NCBI GenBank assembly: GCA_937907395.1
Contig: CALCII010000003.1
Coordinates: 1 to 64,000, forward strand
Origin: an uncultured Chitinophagaceae bacterium
GTDB lineage: Bacteria > Bacteroidota > Bacteroidia > Chitinophagales > Chitinophagaceae
Length of the DNA: 64,000 nucleotides
Reading direction: 5' to 3'
Shown here piece after piece: positions 1 through 9,604 of the stretch. The position numbers and the translations under genes were made by a program. The notes below the pieces were generated by a model. The model made no database searches, was not told the DNA's origin, and saw nothing but the letters and a program-made list of their open reading frames with translations. Positions within the stretch are counted from its first letter, which is position 1; the number at the start of each line of letters is the position of its first letter.

Positions 1-829
1 CGGTATGCCCACGGCCACTGCCATCATCGGCAGTGGCGGTTAACTGTACTTTCTTCAGTACTACTTTCCCTTCCTTATCCTTGAACTCCAACACCTGTTT
101 GCCATGTTCATCCGCCGTTACTGTTTTATACAAAGAACCCGCCGCATAAAATCCCGGGCTGCTGTAAGTGCCAAAGGAGTTTGCAACATTAGTAACCGTC
201 CAGATACGAACAGAATCAGTTGTTTTGTTGATCCAGTACTTCTGTTGCACGGAATGTGGAGTGGCCGTTCCCTCACTACCCACCCAGTTGGCACCAGGAG
301 CGTAAGTAGCCGTCACCCGGCTAAGCGGAGAGGCTTCAAAAACCGTCTTGCTATAGGCCCAGTTAAGATTATTACCTCCCACATTCGTTTCTCCCGGCTG
401 ACCACTCAACTGTGTGTTATAAAAAGCTACCTGCTGCTGAAAGGGATTGAGTTTAAAATTGCCATTGTTTTCTGTGGAGACAAAAGGTAAATACTTGAAC
501 TGCTCACGACCAAATGCGTCGTATAATACCGCACTCACCATGTCTGTTGGGTTGGCTCCGGTAGCCAGTGAACCCTGTTTGACCACAGTTTGAATAGGCC
601 TGCCCAATCCATCAAAATATTGTGCACTCTGCTGTACATCTTTTACTGTGCGTGTGATTAATGTATTGGGATTTGCTTCCGGCGCTTTCGCATCCCAGAC
701 TTTGATTGTATTGGATGCCGCCGTAGTATAGGCAGATGGCAATGGTTGAGGGGCTTGCGCAACGGCTGTTTGCACCGTAAGTAAACTACCGAATGCTAGA
801 ATCGTATTACTAAATATGCTGTGCTTCAT
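1..829 (-). CDS. DUF6443/RHS-type secreted protein, N-terminal part (runs off left edge)
   Basis: This is the first 276 codons of a gene whose 3' end lies outside the window; I translated it from the ATG at 827-829. The N-terminus is a signal peptide (hydrophobic stretch followed by AVAQ). Next comes a segment with DGLGRPIQTVVKQ and YDAFGREQFKYLPF, the hallmark of the DUF6443 domain at the head of Bacteroidota RHS/YD-repeat proteins. Family members are large exported cell-surface or polymorphic-toxin-like proteins with a variable C-terminus, which cannot be seen here. It is the last gene of a leftward cluster, 44 bases after the small secreted gene. The DUF6443 assignment is firm; a toxin role would be a guess. 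Confidence 0.85.
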   Translation of the reverse strand, partial: MKHSIFSNTILAFGSLLTVQTAVAQAPQPLPSAYTTAASNTIKVWDAKAPEANPNTLITRTVKDVQQSAQYFDGLGRPIQTVVKQGSLATGANPTDMVSAVLYDAFGREQFKYLPFVSTENNGNFKLNPFQQQVAFYNTQLSGQPGETNVGGNNLNWAYSKTVFEASPLSRVTATYAPGANWVGSEGTATPHSVQQKYWINKTTDSVRIWTVTNVANSFGTYSSPGFYAAGSLYKTVTADEHGKQVLEFKDKEGKVVLKKVQLTATADDGSGRGHT

Positions 830-873
830 TCTTAAATTTTAATGATCAACGTTATCATGAACTCGATTACCGC

Positions 874-1308
874 TTACTCCTTGATCCGGTAGGTAACTTG
901 TACCGGTATTACCACTGCATTGCCAGGTGGTAATATCCCACTCTGCAACTTGACGTAACACCGACCATCACTATCAATCCGTACCACATAACTGTGGGTG
1001 ATCAGATCCAATGTTACCAACTGCGAAGAAACAGGACGAAAAGCACCCCCCTTAATCGTTCCCACAAACTGATACTCCTGGAGATTAATAGTAATATCAT
1101 GCTGGATGATAATCTCCAGTTCCGCACTGTCAGAGCTTTCATTTACATGTGCCCTGGAATTGTACAGCAACCAGCCCCCTGAGTGATTTACAGAAAAATA
1201 ACTCGTGTCGGCTGCCGCTAACGCATCATTCTGACTCAGTGCAGGTACTCTGCCAACAAAAAGTATCAAAATGAACACCATCAAATAAATACGCATTGAA
1301 AATTTCAT
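874..1308 (-). CDS. small secreted protein sharing the C-terminal module of the neighbouring RHS protein
   Basis: A 144-residue protein with an N-terminal signal peptide (hydrophobic residues 6-20, probable cleavage near ALSQ). No named family was recognised. Its last 65 or so residues align by eye with the last 65 residues of the 1378-residue protein just upstream: both run through RP-x-SS, a V-x-I-x-x-DG step, a Y-x-x-x-x-SG step, and end in a V/I-TY-x-I strand. It therefore looks like a stand-alone copy of that beta-sandwich module. It lies 6 bases after the RHS gene and 44 bases before the DUF6443 gene, so all are probably co-transcribed. A role as assembly partner or chaperone is inference. 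Confidence 0.7.
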   Translation of the reverse strand: MKFSMRIYLMVFILILFVGRVPALSQNDALAAADTSYFSVNHSGGWLLYNSRAHVNESSDSAELEIIIQHDITINLQEYQFVGTIKGGAFRPVSSQLVTLDLITHSYVVRIDSDGRCYVKLQSGILPPGNAVVIPVQVTYRIKE

Positions 1309-1314
1309 AATAAT

Positions 1315-4300
1315 TTAGTTTGGTATGGTATAAGTGATAGTTCCCGTACTATTCGTTGAATTAGGACTATAAGGCGCCCCACTCAATATTGTCCAGTACA
1401 TTTTACCATCCGGATTAATCGTTACACTCCAGATCCTGCTTAAAAAAGATGTTGTAAACGTAACACTGGAAGTAGGTCGGCAGGATCCATTAATAGTAGC
1501 CACCCAATAGGAAGTGCCCGGATATAAAGTTGTCGTTGCATAAAACACAAGGTAAAAGCTCACCGTATTGGCAGTAAGACTGATAGATCCACCCACTAAT
1601 GTAGTTACAGACGAGCCAGGCGAGAACGAACAAGGCACATTACAGATCCCGTAGGTATTCGCATACGTCTGTCCATTGGCATTCACATCTGCCTGGGCTT
1701 GTGCATCTGCTTCCGCCTGACTGGTCGTAGAAAAATAACGCCCTGCAGGCACCGTATACATCACAGCCCCCCCCGTACCAGAGGTACAATTATTACGGGT
1801 AAACGTTCCGCTTTTTTCTACACTCGAATATCCAATGGAACAATCCTCCGCCTGACCATTATAATTATAACAAATACGTTTGAGAACCTTCTTATCCTGG
1901 TCAAAAATGATCGTCAGGCGACCAAAAGCATCATATTCGTAAATCGAAACTTTATTATTGGCGTCCATTTGACTGGTAATACCTATTAGCGGAGTATATG
2001 TATAAGAAGTCATCAATGCCCCATCAGGGTAAAGGCGCAGGTCATCAATTGTGCCAGATCCGCTTACTGTCACGGCAGTTACACCACTTACTTTGTGCTC
2101 GTAGCATGTCCATCCGTTAGTGCTTAACTTCAAAACAGGGTAGCCACTAATCGTCCCCGATATTGATAAAGCAGATGTGTTTTTAGTCCAGTACGTAAGA
2201 ACATAGGTAGTAGAAGAACTGAGCCCGGAGCGGCTAATATTTCCTGAAGAAAGATTATACACCTTCCTGCCCGAATGCGCCATACCATCCGATACAAGTG
2301 CCCCTGTTATTAACCAACCACCCGCATCATCCCCCTCAAACGAAGTATAGGCCGCATTGCCGGCTGCACAATTATCTGTTTTCGCAATCACGTTCCCCTT
2401 GTCACTCCAGATATAATTATGCTGGATACCGTCTTTTGTGAGAATTTGCACTACATTTCCTTTTGTATCATAGCCTGAGTAAGTTGCCGCTACTTCAGAT
2501 GGATTCGAATAAGTAGAGGTAGCAATTTCTTTTTCATAAATTTTAGTTCCATTGAAGTAATCATAGTTGAGATTGTAGGTACGCAAAACCGTGGTACTGT
2601 TGAACTCTTTCTGAATGATCGGGAAGGCAATCATATTACGCCCCACCATATCATTGTAAATGGCCTGACCACTATAGTTATTCGGATACTCAAAAGTAGT
2701 AGACAAGGTTTCCCCTTTCGAATTAACCACTTTCTTCTTCTTGAGCAAGTTCGTCTGACTATCATACTCAAAATCTGTAACCACGGTTAAAGGATTCAAA
2801 GGATCACCAAATTGCTTTTGAGTACTACGGGACAATAACAGATTATCAGTGATAGGGTAGTAAGCCTGCGCTAAAAAAGCCATATTAGCTGTCGTATTAC
2901 ACATACACGAACTGGTAACAGCCACTTTCAATGACCTGTGATTATCTACCGAAAGCTTAGTAGAATTGTAAGTGTATTCATTTTCTGTAGTCTGTAACAC
3001 AACTGAGGCGTCGGAATAGACCGTCTCTTTTTTCAGCATCCCGGGAGCGGAATAGAAATATATATCCTTTGCATAGGGATAAATATCAGTCCACCCATCC
3101 TGAACAGGGAAAAATTCACTTACTGTGCGTCCAATATTTTGAGCCCCATTAATCATTTTCTTTTCAACTCTACTATAGATTATTGGGCTCCCTTTCTGAA
3201 ATGAAAGCGGTGTATTGGGGGAACTGGTCCGGTTCAGCGTATGCCTGAAACCAAGAAATATCGGCAATTCACTACCAGAACTCTGGCACGTATTCCACAT
3301 TCCTGTAGTAGTTTCATGATAACGGTTGTCTGGCAACAGCCCAGGATAGCCACTGGATAAATTTGTAACATCATTATAGCTGTACTGTGTTGTCAATGTA
3401 TTACCCAAATTATCATTGCTGACAATACGCTTGATCCTGATACCTCCTACCACTTTGTCCGTCTTAGGCTTGATAAAATCTGTGACAGATTTTATAGTAA
3501 AAGGAACAAGATTATTACAAACGCTACTTGTATTCCATTCAAAGTAAACTACGTAATCCTTCCCGAAGGGTAGTTGTTGCTCACTCACAAAACCTACCAT
3601 AAAATTTCTATACGACTTCGTTACCGGTATATTAACGACATTATCCGTACTCTTGATACGTATCGTAACGGGCATGTCTTCTAAATCAGTATAGCTACAC
3701 GTCCCCTGAGGCCCGTTGGGATCAATTGGAGCACGGGCGGCTGTTTCCGTCAACGAAAATCTGAAGGCAACATTTACATCAACCCGATTTGAAAAAACCA
3801 CACTCACGTTTGAATTAAATGAAGCCGGCAAAATCGTCACCTCCGTTCGGCCTGCATTATCGTACCAATCGTTATCATTGTAGGCCTTGTTCGACTCAAA
3901 TTCAAATGAAGTATAACCTCCAGTAGGATAATAAATCTTTGTCATTACAGAAGCCATAGCATGGCCGTCTGTTGAATTACGATCTGCACCCAATAAATAG
4001 GTGTCGTTCAATACACCATATAAACTTGATGGAAGCTTCACTTGTGGTATCAAAGTGCCATTATCGACAGCCCCCCTGCGATAAAAACCCCAGTAATCCA
4101 CATTCATCGAATGACGGGGCGGAAGGGCCACACTATTATATTCAAACCAATATTTACCGCCAGACTTATTGCTAACATCTTTAAGCACCACACTATCCAA
4201 TCGCAATCGTTTAAATAAATCATTGGTTATATCCGGCTGAACAAAAGCACAAGTAGAAGATTGTGACTGATCGGCTAAAAAATAAGAATAACTCAAATTA

Positions 4301-5451
4301 TACTGCTTACTATTGCTTCCATTCACAATCTGAATCGATGTAAGCGCACTATCATTCATATAATCAACCCGTGGAAGCGAGTAATTAAAATTCACCTTTG
4401 TCTGATCCGGGAAGAAAATACTTCGGAGTTTTACCAATTGTATCTCATCAACACTGGACCCCCGCACAAATGTTCCTTTGGGCTGTCCTACTCCAACATT
4501 GGGATTCCAGGGATCCGAAGAAATCACATCCACCGACTCATAAAACCCCCGCTGAACTTTAGTCGTGCCGCCCTGCGAGTAATTAAAATAAATAGTATCA
4601 ATTTTGTCTGCGGAAACAATCCTTGACATATACCAAGAAGTGACAGGTGCTGTAGTAGGTTGAAAATTCATCGAAGTAGCCCCCCCTTCCATCGCAGAAC
4701 TCAATGTCATACCCGTAGAAGACACAATTTCTTTCACATCAAAAAGGTACTGCACACCAAACTCATCAGTAATTCTAAAATATTCGCTCCAAGTACCCGG
4801 CTGTAGTATCTCAATTTTTGCATTTGAAAACTTCATCTTTAATACGGATCCATCCTTACCAACCACAAAGCGGCCACTATTCCCTGGATAATTAAAAGAA
4901 TAAATATCCTGCTGTGAATCCAACTGGCCATCATTGATGGATTTCAATAAAGTAAAATTGGAATAAGAATTATAATAGTTAATATGATTTGATAAAGAAA
5001 CCATATTGTTTGCCGGAACAAAATAATCCGGCATCACCGGTCCCGGATTCGTCGTAGACAGATTGGGCATTATCGTCGCATTACCCCTGAATCCATTGTA
5101 CTGCTCATCCGGCAATCCTACAACAGTTCTTGTGATGACTCCTCCCGCATTTAATGACCAGCCCAGACCAACATCCGATGACATCTCCTCAACCTTATGA
5201 CCACCGGAATGGTAACTCAATCCTATGTCAACCGATAATTTGGCTCTCTCTCTTGTCCAGCTAAACACAGGAACCGATATTCCAGGTATCCCAGTGGATT
5301 GATCTACAGGGATCTCTCCATATTTACCCAAAGCTCCGGCATTAGGGCTTGGTGTTACAATTTTGGGGAGATTCACGTTTGAAATGTTCTGCGCACTTAC
5401 CCTCAACTGAAATAGCATCAGTAGCACCAACAGCTTTTTAAGACTTTTCAT
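1315..5451 (-). CDS. RHS/YD-repeat-like secreted protein with C-terminal DUF5977
   Basis: A 1378-residue exported protein with signal peptide (hydrophobic residues 7-20, VSAQ). The body resembles Bacteroidota RHS/YD proteins: an early TGIPGISVPVF and GLGWSLNAGG segment, then YD-like elements late in the chain (YDTKGNV, DANNKVSIYEYDAFGRL, YNYNGQAEDC). Residues about 1215-1274 match DUF5977 (FTRNNC...VPAG...QAEADAQAQ...NGQTYAN). The final 80 residues form a beta-rich module also found in the neighbouring 144-residue protein. There is no recognisable nuclease or other toxin tip and no clear type IX sorting motif. It follows the barrel-protein gene by 20 bases in what looks like one operon. Probably a surface-exposed structural or adhesive protein; its substrate is unknown. 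Confidence 0.8.
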   Translation of the reverse strand: MKSLKKLLVLLMLFQLRVSAQNISNVNLPKIVTPSPNAGALGKYGEIPVDQSTGIPGISVPVFSWTRERAKLSVDIGLSYHSGGHKVEEMSSDVGLGWSLNAGGVITRTVVGLPDEQYNGFRGNATIMPNLSTTNPGPVMPDYFVPANNMVSLSNHINYYNSYSNFTLLKSINDGQLDSQQDIYSFNYPGNSGRFVVGKDGSVLKMKFSNAKIEILQPGTWSEYFRITDEFGVQYLFDVKEIVSSTGMTLSSAMEGGATSMNFQPTTAPVTSWYMSRIVSADKIDTIYFNYSQGGTTKVQRGFYESVDVISSDPWNPNVGVGQPKGTFVRGSSVDEIQLVKLRSIFFPDQTKVNFNYSLPRVDYMNDSALTSIQIVNGSNSKQYNLSYSYFLADQSQSSTCAFVQPDITNDLFKRLRLDSVVLKDVSNKSGGKYWFEYNSVALPPRHSMNVDYWGFYRRGAVDNGTLIPQVKLPSSLYGVLNDTYLLGADRNSTDGHAMASVMTKIYYPTGGYTSFEFESNKAYNDNDWYDNAGRTEVTILPASFNSNVSVVFSNRVDVNVAFRFSLTETAARAPIDPNGPQGTCSYTDLEDMPVTIRIKSTDNVVNIPVTKSYRNFMVGFVSEQQLPFGKDYVVYFEWNTSSVCNNLVPFTIKSVTDFIKPKTDKVVGGIRIKRIVSNDNLGNTLTTQYSYNDVTNLSSGYPGLLPDNRYHETTTGMWNTCQSSGSELPIFLGFRHTLNRTSSPNTPLSFQKGSPIIYSRVEKKMINGAQNIGRTVSEFFPVQDGWTDIYPYAKDIYFYSAPGMLKKETVYSDASVVLQTTENEYTYNSTKLSVDNHRSLKVAVTSSCMCNTTANMAFLAQAYYPITDNLLLSRSTQKQFGDPLNPLTVVTDFEYDSQTNLLKKKKVVNSKGETLSTTFEYPNNYSGQAIYNDMVGRNMIAFPIIQKEFNSTTVLRTYNLNYDYFNGTKIYEKEIATSTYSNPSEVAATYSGYDTKGNVVQILTKDGIQHNYIWSDKGNVIAKTDNCAAGNAAYTSFEGDDAGGWLITGALVSDGMAHSGRKVYNLSSGNISRSGLSSSTTYVLTYWTKNTSALSISGTISGYPVLKLSTNGWTCYEHKVSGVTAVTVSGSGTIDDLRLYPDGALMTSYTYTPLIGITSQMDANNKVSIYEYDAFGRLTIIFDQDKKVLKRICYNYNGQAEDCSIGYSSVEKSGTFTRNNCTSGTGGAVMYTVPAGRYFSTTSQAEADAQAQADVNANGQTYANTYGICNVPCSFSPGSSVTTLVGGSISLTANTVSFYLVFYATTTLYPGTSYWVATINGSCRPTSSVTFTTSFLSRIWSVTINPDGKMYWTILSGAPYSPNSTNSTGTITYTIPN

Positions 5452-5471
5452 TGTAATCGTTCAATTCTATT

Positions 5472-6911
5472 TTAAAAATTGTATCCTATTCTAAATTTTA
5501 CCGCTTCTGTTTGCGGCACCTGCACCCGCCACAAAAAATCATACAATACCTGCACTTTCGTTTTCTTAAAAAACTTACTCTTCACATTCACCACCTTACT
5601 CATACCCAATAATGCACTCTGCTTCCAGATAGCCTGATCCTTTAATTCCTCAATCCTTCTGAACTGTGCCAGATAGTTTTGTTCATAGCCGCCGCTGATC
5701 CAAAAGCTACCCTTCAGCTTCCAGTCAATAAAGCTTCTGATACCGATTCCCTGATGCGTGACACTGATATTGTTAAAACCTGTACCCCAGCCCATTTTAT
5801 AGGAGCCGCCAATTCCAATAATGCTTTTGCTGTTAATCTTATAGCCAACCGATAATGCAAAATCTGTGGTGGCAGGGAAATAGTTTCTGGCACGTACCGA
5901 TTGTATGTTACTGCCATACTCCAGTCTTTTGAGGAAGGATTTATGCTTTTCCTCATTCGGTTTAAAATCCGGCAACTCCATATCAGATGAAGAACCTCCT
6001 GCCTGGCTGACTTTGTTTTTCAACTGGTTCATGTAGTTCTGAGCCACACTCACGTTTTGCTGCATCATCTGTTGCACGTTTGCTCCTGTTCCAAACCGCT
6101 GCTCCAGTATCTGGTTTAACTGATCCCTGGTTTGAAGTCCGGCAAATTGCGCCATTGAACCCATTCCATCGCTGGAACCAGGCAAGCGAAACAAACTGGC
6201 CAATTCTGAATGCTCCCTGAAAAACTTCTGAAAGGCAGGCAGCTTCTGAGCCAATGTTAAAAGTTTAGCTCCGAGCTTCTCAGGGTCATCCGCCAGTTGT
6301 TTGTATTCAAGTAGTTGCTGTTGATAATAGTAGACTTCCTTTTTAAACTTCAGGAACTCTTTGGCCAAAGGCGTATTCTGAAGCTCGGCTTTCAGTTGTT
6401 GCTGACGGGCCTGTACTTGTTTGCGTACATAATCGCCTGCATTCAAACTTTGCCGGAACTGGTTGATACTGCCCAGGTTCGATTGCAGTTTACCCTGCAA
6501 TGCAGTTCCTTCTTTTAACAGGGGATTGTTTTGCACGAAGCGCATCATGGTTCCCAGCGAATCAAGGTGACCTGAGTAAACATTGCCACCAGAAGCGGCA
6601 TCTTTATTTGTAAGTGATTGGCGCAGTTGATCATATCTGCCTTTTACATCCCCAAACAACGCTTTTGCCTTTACGGAATCGGTCTTCCAAAGCTTGCGCT
6701 TGAGTTTTTGCTCCTGCTTCTCCAGCCGGGTAATATATTTTTCTGTTTGCTTGTTGAGCTTTTGCTCGGCCTTGGAAGCCGTTTTATCTATTTTGGAGAA
6801 AACTTTATCGGGGAAATGAACCAGCCGGTCGAAAAAAGAATGACTGCTATCCTGAGAGTAACCACAGAGGTATAAACTAAGCAATAAAATTAGTAAGAGT
6901 CCTTTTCTCAT
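5472..6911 (-). CDS. coiled-coil outer-membrane beta-barrel protein of RHS clusters
   Basis: 479 residues. A signal peptide (1-19, ending GYSQ) is followed by a long charged helical region (about 30-330, rich in K, Q and E, with coiled-coil character). The last 140 residues or so look like an outer-membrane barrel: alternating hydrophobic strands (GSNIQSVRARNYFPATTDFALSVGYKIN, continuing to the end) and a terminal aromatic residue (FRIGYNF). Proteins of this shape are commonly encoded next to large RHS/DUF6443 proteins in Bacteroidota. Here it is the first gene of the cluster, which suggests a periplasm-spanning anchor or exporter for the large proteins downstream. The topology is read from sequence; the partner role is inferred from gene order. 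Confidence 0.65.
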   Translation of the reverse strand: MRKGLLLILLLSLYLCGYSQDSSHSFFDRLVHFPDKVFSKIDKTASKAEQKLNKQTEKYITRLEKQEQKLKRKLWKTDSVKAKALFGDVKGRYDQLRQSLTNKDAASGGNVYSGHLDSLGTMMRFVQNNPLLKEGTALQGKLQSNLGSINQFRQSLNAGDYVRKQVQARQQQLKAELQNTPLAKEFLKFKKEVYYYQQQLLEYKQLADDPEKLGAKLLTLAQKLPAFQKFFREHSELASLFRLPGSSDGMGSMAQFAGLQTRDQLNQILEQRFGTGANVQQMMQQNVSVAQNYMNQLKNKVSQAGGSSSDMELPDFKPNEEKHKSFLKRLEYGSNIQSVRARNYFPATTDFALSVGYKINSKSIIGIGGSYKMGWGTGFNNISVTHQGIGIRSFIDWKLKGSFWISGGYEQNYLAQFRRIEELKDQAIWKQSALLGMSKVVNVKSKFFKKTKVQVLYDFLWRVQVPQTEAVKFRIGYNF

Positions 6912-7225
6912 GTCAGCAGGAGGTGTAAATCAAACAGGGTAAAGGTAAGACTCTGAAAGCAACAAAAAATACTACAAACCGGGTACGTTAGATTTAAACG
7001 TTTAAAATTGTTTTTTGCAAACTCAAATCCGTTTCATATTTTTTAAATGCTATTAATTAATATTCAAATCGAAAATTGCAGAATTTTTACAACTGTATGT
7101 TATTTTTAGGTTAAGGGGGCAGCTGCTGATTGTAGACATCTTCTTAGCTAATTTAAACTGTTTTCACAGGTTCGTATCATAAGAAGTGAATTACATTTTA
7201 CAAATGCACAGCGAGTATTATTAAC
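6912..7225. other. intergenic gap between mnmE and the RHS cluster
   Basis: This AT-rich gap of 314 bases lies between the stop of mnmE and the start of the barrel gene, both on the minus strand. It must carry the promoter of the RHS cluster, but I found no clean TAnnTTTG box on the minus strand. The only structure I see is a perfect 14-base palindrome, TTTAAACGTTTAAA, at 6993-7006, about 80 bases before the cluster's first codon. It could be an operator. No reading frame or RNA gene was recognised. Confidence 0.5.
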
Positions 7226-8605
7226 TTACTTACCGATACAAAACTTACTGAATATATAATCCAGCCGATCTTCATTGGTGATTTCACCAGTGATTTCTCC
7301 CAGGAAATGCAAACAACGGCGAATGTCCAGCGCCAGTAAATCTCCCGGCAACTGGTTGTTCAATCCGGCGGTAATATCATCCAGCGATTTTGACACTTCC
7401 TGCAGTGCCTGGTAGTGACGGGCATTAGTAACAATCGTACTTTCGGTTTGAACGGAACCTTGCACCACTTTGTCCACCAACCGGTCTTTCAGTAATTGAA
7501 TATGTAACTGGTTCTTTGCTGAAATATATAATACTTCATCTCCTGAAAACTTTTGCTGTGCAGCTTCTTCTCCCAATGCATCTACTTTATTCCCAACTGC
7601 AATAAAATTTTTATTCTGTTCCTGCACCTGTAAAAGAGCCGCTTCTAATTCGCCCACCGTCTCTTCCACCACATCAAATAAATACAACACCACATCGGCT
7701 GCTTTCATTTTCTCCAGGCTTTTCTCAACACCTATGGCTTCTATCACATCTCTGCTCTCACGAATACCAGCTGTATCAATCAAACGAAAAAGGATTCCGT
7801 TAATGTTTAATACTTCTTCAATCGTATCTCTTGTAGTGCCGGCGATATCGCTTACAATGGCCCGGTTTTCATTCAATAAAGTGTTGAGCAACGTAGATTT
7901 GCCGGCATTGGGTTTCCCCACAATCGCCACACTAACACCATTCTTGATTACATTACCCAACCGGAACGAGTTCAGCAAATCTGTAACTGTTTTTTTTGCC
8001 TCTTTGATCAGTTCAAAGAAACGGGTGCGGTCGGCAAACTCTACGTCTTCCTGTGAAAAGTCAAGTTCCAATTCAATCAATGCAGAGAACTGAATCAACT
8101 GGTCCCGCAATGCTTTTAATATGGTTGAAAAACCTCCACGGATGTTATGCAAAGCTGTATTCCTGCTGGCTTCCGTATTACTGGCAATCAAATCTGCCAC
8201 AGCTTCGGCTTGTGTAAGATCCAGTTTCCCTTTAAGAAAAGCACGTTGTGTAAACTCGCCCGGCTTTGCCAAACGGGCGCCTTTCTTTACAATGGCGTTC
8301 ATTACCTGCTCCTGGATATAAGGTGAGCCATGGCAACTGATTTCAACCACATCCTCTCCGGTGTAGCTTTTAGGATTCTTAAAAAGGGTGAGTACCACTT
8401 CATCCAACACCTTATCTTCTGCCTTCAGAAAACCAACATGAGCAGTATGTGAAGATTGCTTCAGTAAATCCTTCGAGGGAAAGAGTTCATTGGCAATTGT
8501 AATAGCGTTATTACCGCTGATGCGTATCACGCCAATAGCGCCCACTCCGTGTGGAGTGGCCAGTGCTACAATTGTATCATCCCATCCAGATAGTTTTCCA
8601 AGCAT
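7226..8605 (-). CDS. mnmE: tRNA uridine-5-carboxymethylaminomethyl modification GTPase MnmE (TrmE)
   Basis: 459 residues. With MnmG, MnmE makes the carboxymethylaminomethyl group at wobble uridine 34 of tRNAs. The N-terminal folate-binding domain (TPHGVGAIGVIRISG) is followed by a helical domain holding the Ras-like G domain: P-loop GKPNAGKS at 230-237, DTAG at 277-280, NKVD at 339-342. The invariant C-terminal C-x-GK ends the protein (FCIGK). The frame is open upstream for 22 more codons, but I take the ATG at 8603-8605: the extra codons overlap the terminator of the tonB operon, and a TACCTTTG promoter box at 8610-8617 ends four bases before this ATG. Confidence 0.97.
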   Translation of the reverse strand: MLGKLSGWDDTIVALATPHGVGAIGVIRISGNNAITIANELFPSKDLLKQSSHTAHVGFLKAEDKVLDEVVLTLFKNPKSYTGEDVVEISCHGSPYIQEQVMNAIVKKGARLAKPGEFTQRAFLKGKLDLTQAEAVADLIASNTEASRNTALHNIRGGFSTILKALRDQLIQFSALIELELDFSQEDVEFADRTRFFELIKEAKKTVTDLLNSFRLGNVIKNGVSVAIVGKPNAGKSTLLNTLLNENRAIVSDIAGTTRDTIEEVLNINGILFRLIDTAGIRESRDVIEAIGVEKSLEKMKAADVVLYLFDVVEETVGELEAALLQVQEQNKNFIAVGNKVDALGEEAAQQKFSGDEVLYISAKNQLHIQLLKDRLVDKVVQGSVQTESTIVTNARHYQALQEVSKSLDDITAGLNNQLPGDLLALDIRRCLHFLGEITGEITNEDRLDYIFSKFCIGK

Positions 8606-8609
8606 TGAG

Positions 8610-8617
8610 CAAAGGTA
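8610..8617 (-). promoter_or_regulatory. -7 promoter box of mnmE, leaderless arrangement
   Basis: Read on the minus strand this is TACCTTTG, matching the Bacteroidota TAnnTTTG consensus. It is followed by CTCA and then the mnmE ATG. Transcription would begin at or next to the start codon. I saw no good TTTG element 19-21 bases further upstream. Confidence 0.55.
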
Positions 8618-8655
8618 GCCTTGATGTTTCGATTTAAGATTGATGATTTTATAAT

Positions 8656-8689
8656 TAAAGAAAATCCCCACCAGAAAACTGATGGGGAT
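8656..8689 (-). terminator. rho-independent terminator after the tonB operon
   Basis: An inverted repeat (ATCCCCACCAG at 8664-8674 pairing with CTGATGGGGAT, one mismatch, four-base loop) is followed on the minus strand by TTTTCTTT. It lies 33 bases after the tonB stop codon and before mnmE. Confidence 0.85.
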
Positions 8690-8721
8690 CGTTGCTTGTA
8701 TATTCCTTCTTGATAAAGGTC

Positions 8722-9552
8722 TTACGGTTGTTCATCCGGCAGGCGGAACGTAATCTTCTGACGGCGCCATGCTTTTACCTGGCGGCCGTTCTGAATAGCA
8801 GGGATCCATTTAGGACCTTTTTTAATTGCATCGGTTGCAACCCTGGCCAGCACACTTCCCTTCATAGTCAAAGCTTCCACGTTACTTACGTTTCCTTCTT
8901 TGTCCACAATGAATTGTACTTCGCAGGTACCTGCTTGTCCGTCTTCGGTTAACTCATCAATACGGCGCTCTACTTCACGTTGCACATATTGATTCCATTT
9001 ACCTTCTCCACCGGGGAACTGAGCTTCCACCTCTACTTTTGTGAAGACAACATTATCATCTTCTTTCGGGGCTTCCACTACTTTGGTTTCCTGTTCCACT
9101 TTAGGCGGATTCACCACTTCGGGGTCTTTAATCCCTTCCTGGTCAATCTTACCTACGTTGGTAATTTGCTCTTGTTCTTTTACTTCATTCTTCTCTTCAA
9201 ATTTTTCGTCTTCAACGATTTTAGGAGGAGTGAATTTAGTGATCTCAATTTTTGGTGGCTCCTGCTTTGGAGGAGGAGGTGGTGGCGGTTCGATTTTTTG
9301 CTGTTCTTCCTGCTGTTTGATATCAGCAAGCGTCACATCCTGCACCTTAACTTTCTCTTTTTTGCTGTTTGACACAGAACGGCCAACAACAACCAACAGG
9401 AAGATAAGGGCAGCCACCCCGGCTGTAATCAACAAGGCCCTGGTTAAGCGCTCGTTATAATTTTTCCGGAGTTCGTACGCACCATACTCTTTATTCCGGC
9501 CATCAAACAGGATGTCCAGAAAGTCGGCGGTTAATATTTTATTTACGTCCAT
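8722..9552 (-). CDS. TonB family energy transducer
   Basis: 276 residues. It begins with the Bacteroidota TonB signature (LTADFLDILFDGRNKEYGAYELRKNY, residues about 7-32). A single membrane helix spans about 39-57, and a proline-rich periplasmic linker (seven consecutive prolines near 90, then several PPK repeats) leads to a C-terminal TonB domain (about 185-276; VEAQFPGGEGKWNQYV and the usual GNVSNVEAL core). TonB carries proton-motive energy from ExbB/ExbD to outer-membrane SusC/TonB-dependent transporters. It is the last gene of exbB-exbD-exbD-tonB and is followed by a terminator. Confidence 0.95.
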   Translation of the reverse strand: MDVNKILTADFLDILFDGRNKEYGAYELRKNYNERLTRALLITAGVAALIFLLVVVGRSVSNSKKEKVKVQDVTLADIKQQEEQQKIEPPPPPPPKQEPPKIEITKFTPPKIVEDEKFEEKNEVKEQEQITNVGKIDQEGIKDPEVVNPPKVEQETKVVEAPKEDDNVVFTKVEVEAQFPGGEGKWNQYVQREVERRIDELTEDGQAGTCEVQFIVDKEGNVSNVEALTMKGSVLARVATDAIKKGPKWIPAIQNGRQVKAWRRQKITFRLPDEQP

Positions 9553-9604
9553 AGTAAATGGTTAATTAATAATTAGATGCTGATGCTGTAGAAATTCCAC
9601 AGAA

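Noticed and set aside
8606..8671. 22 additional N-terminal codons of mnmE
   Set aside because: They overlap the tonB operon terminator and a TAnnTTTG box and are not part of the MnmE family start.
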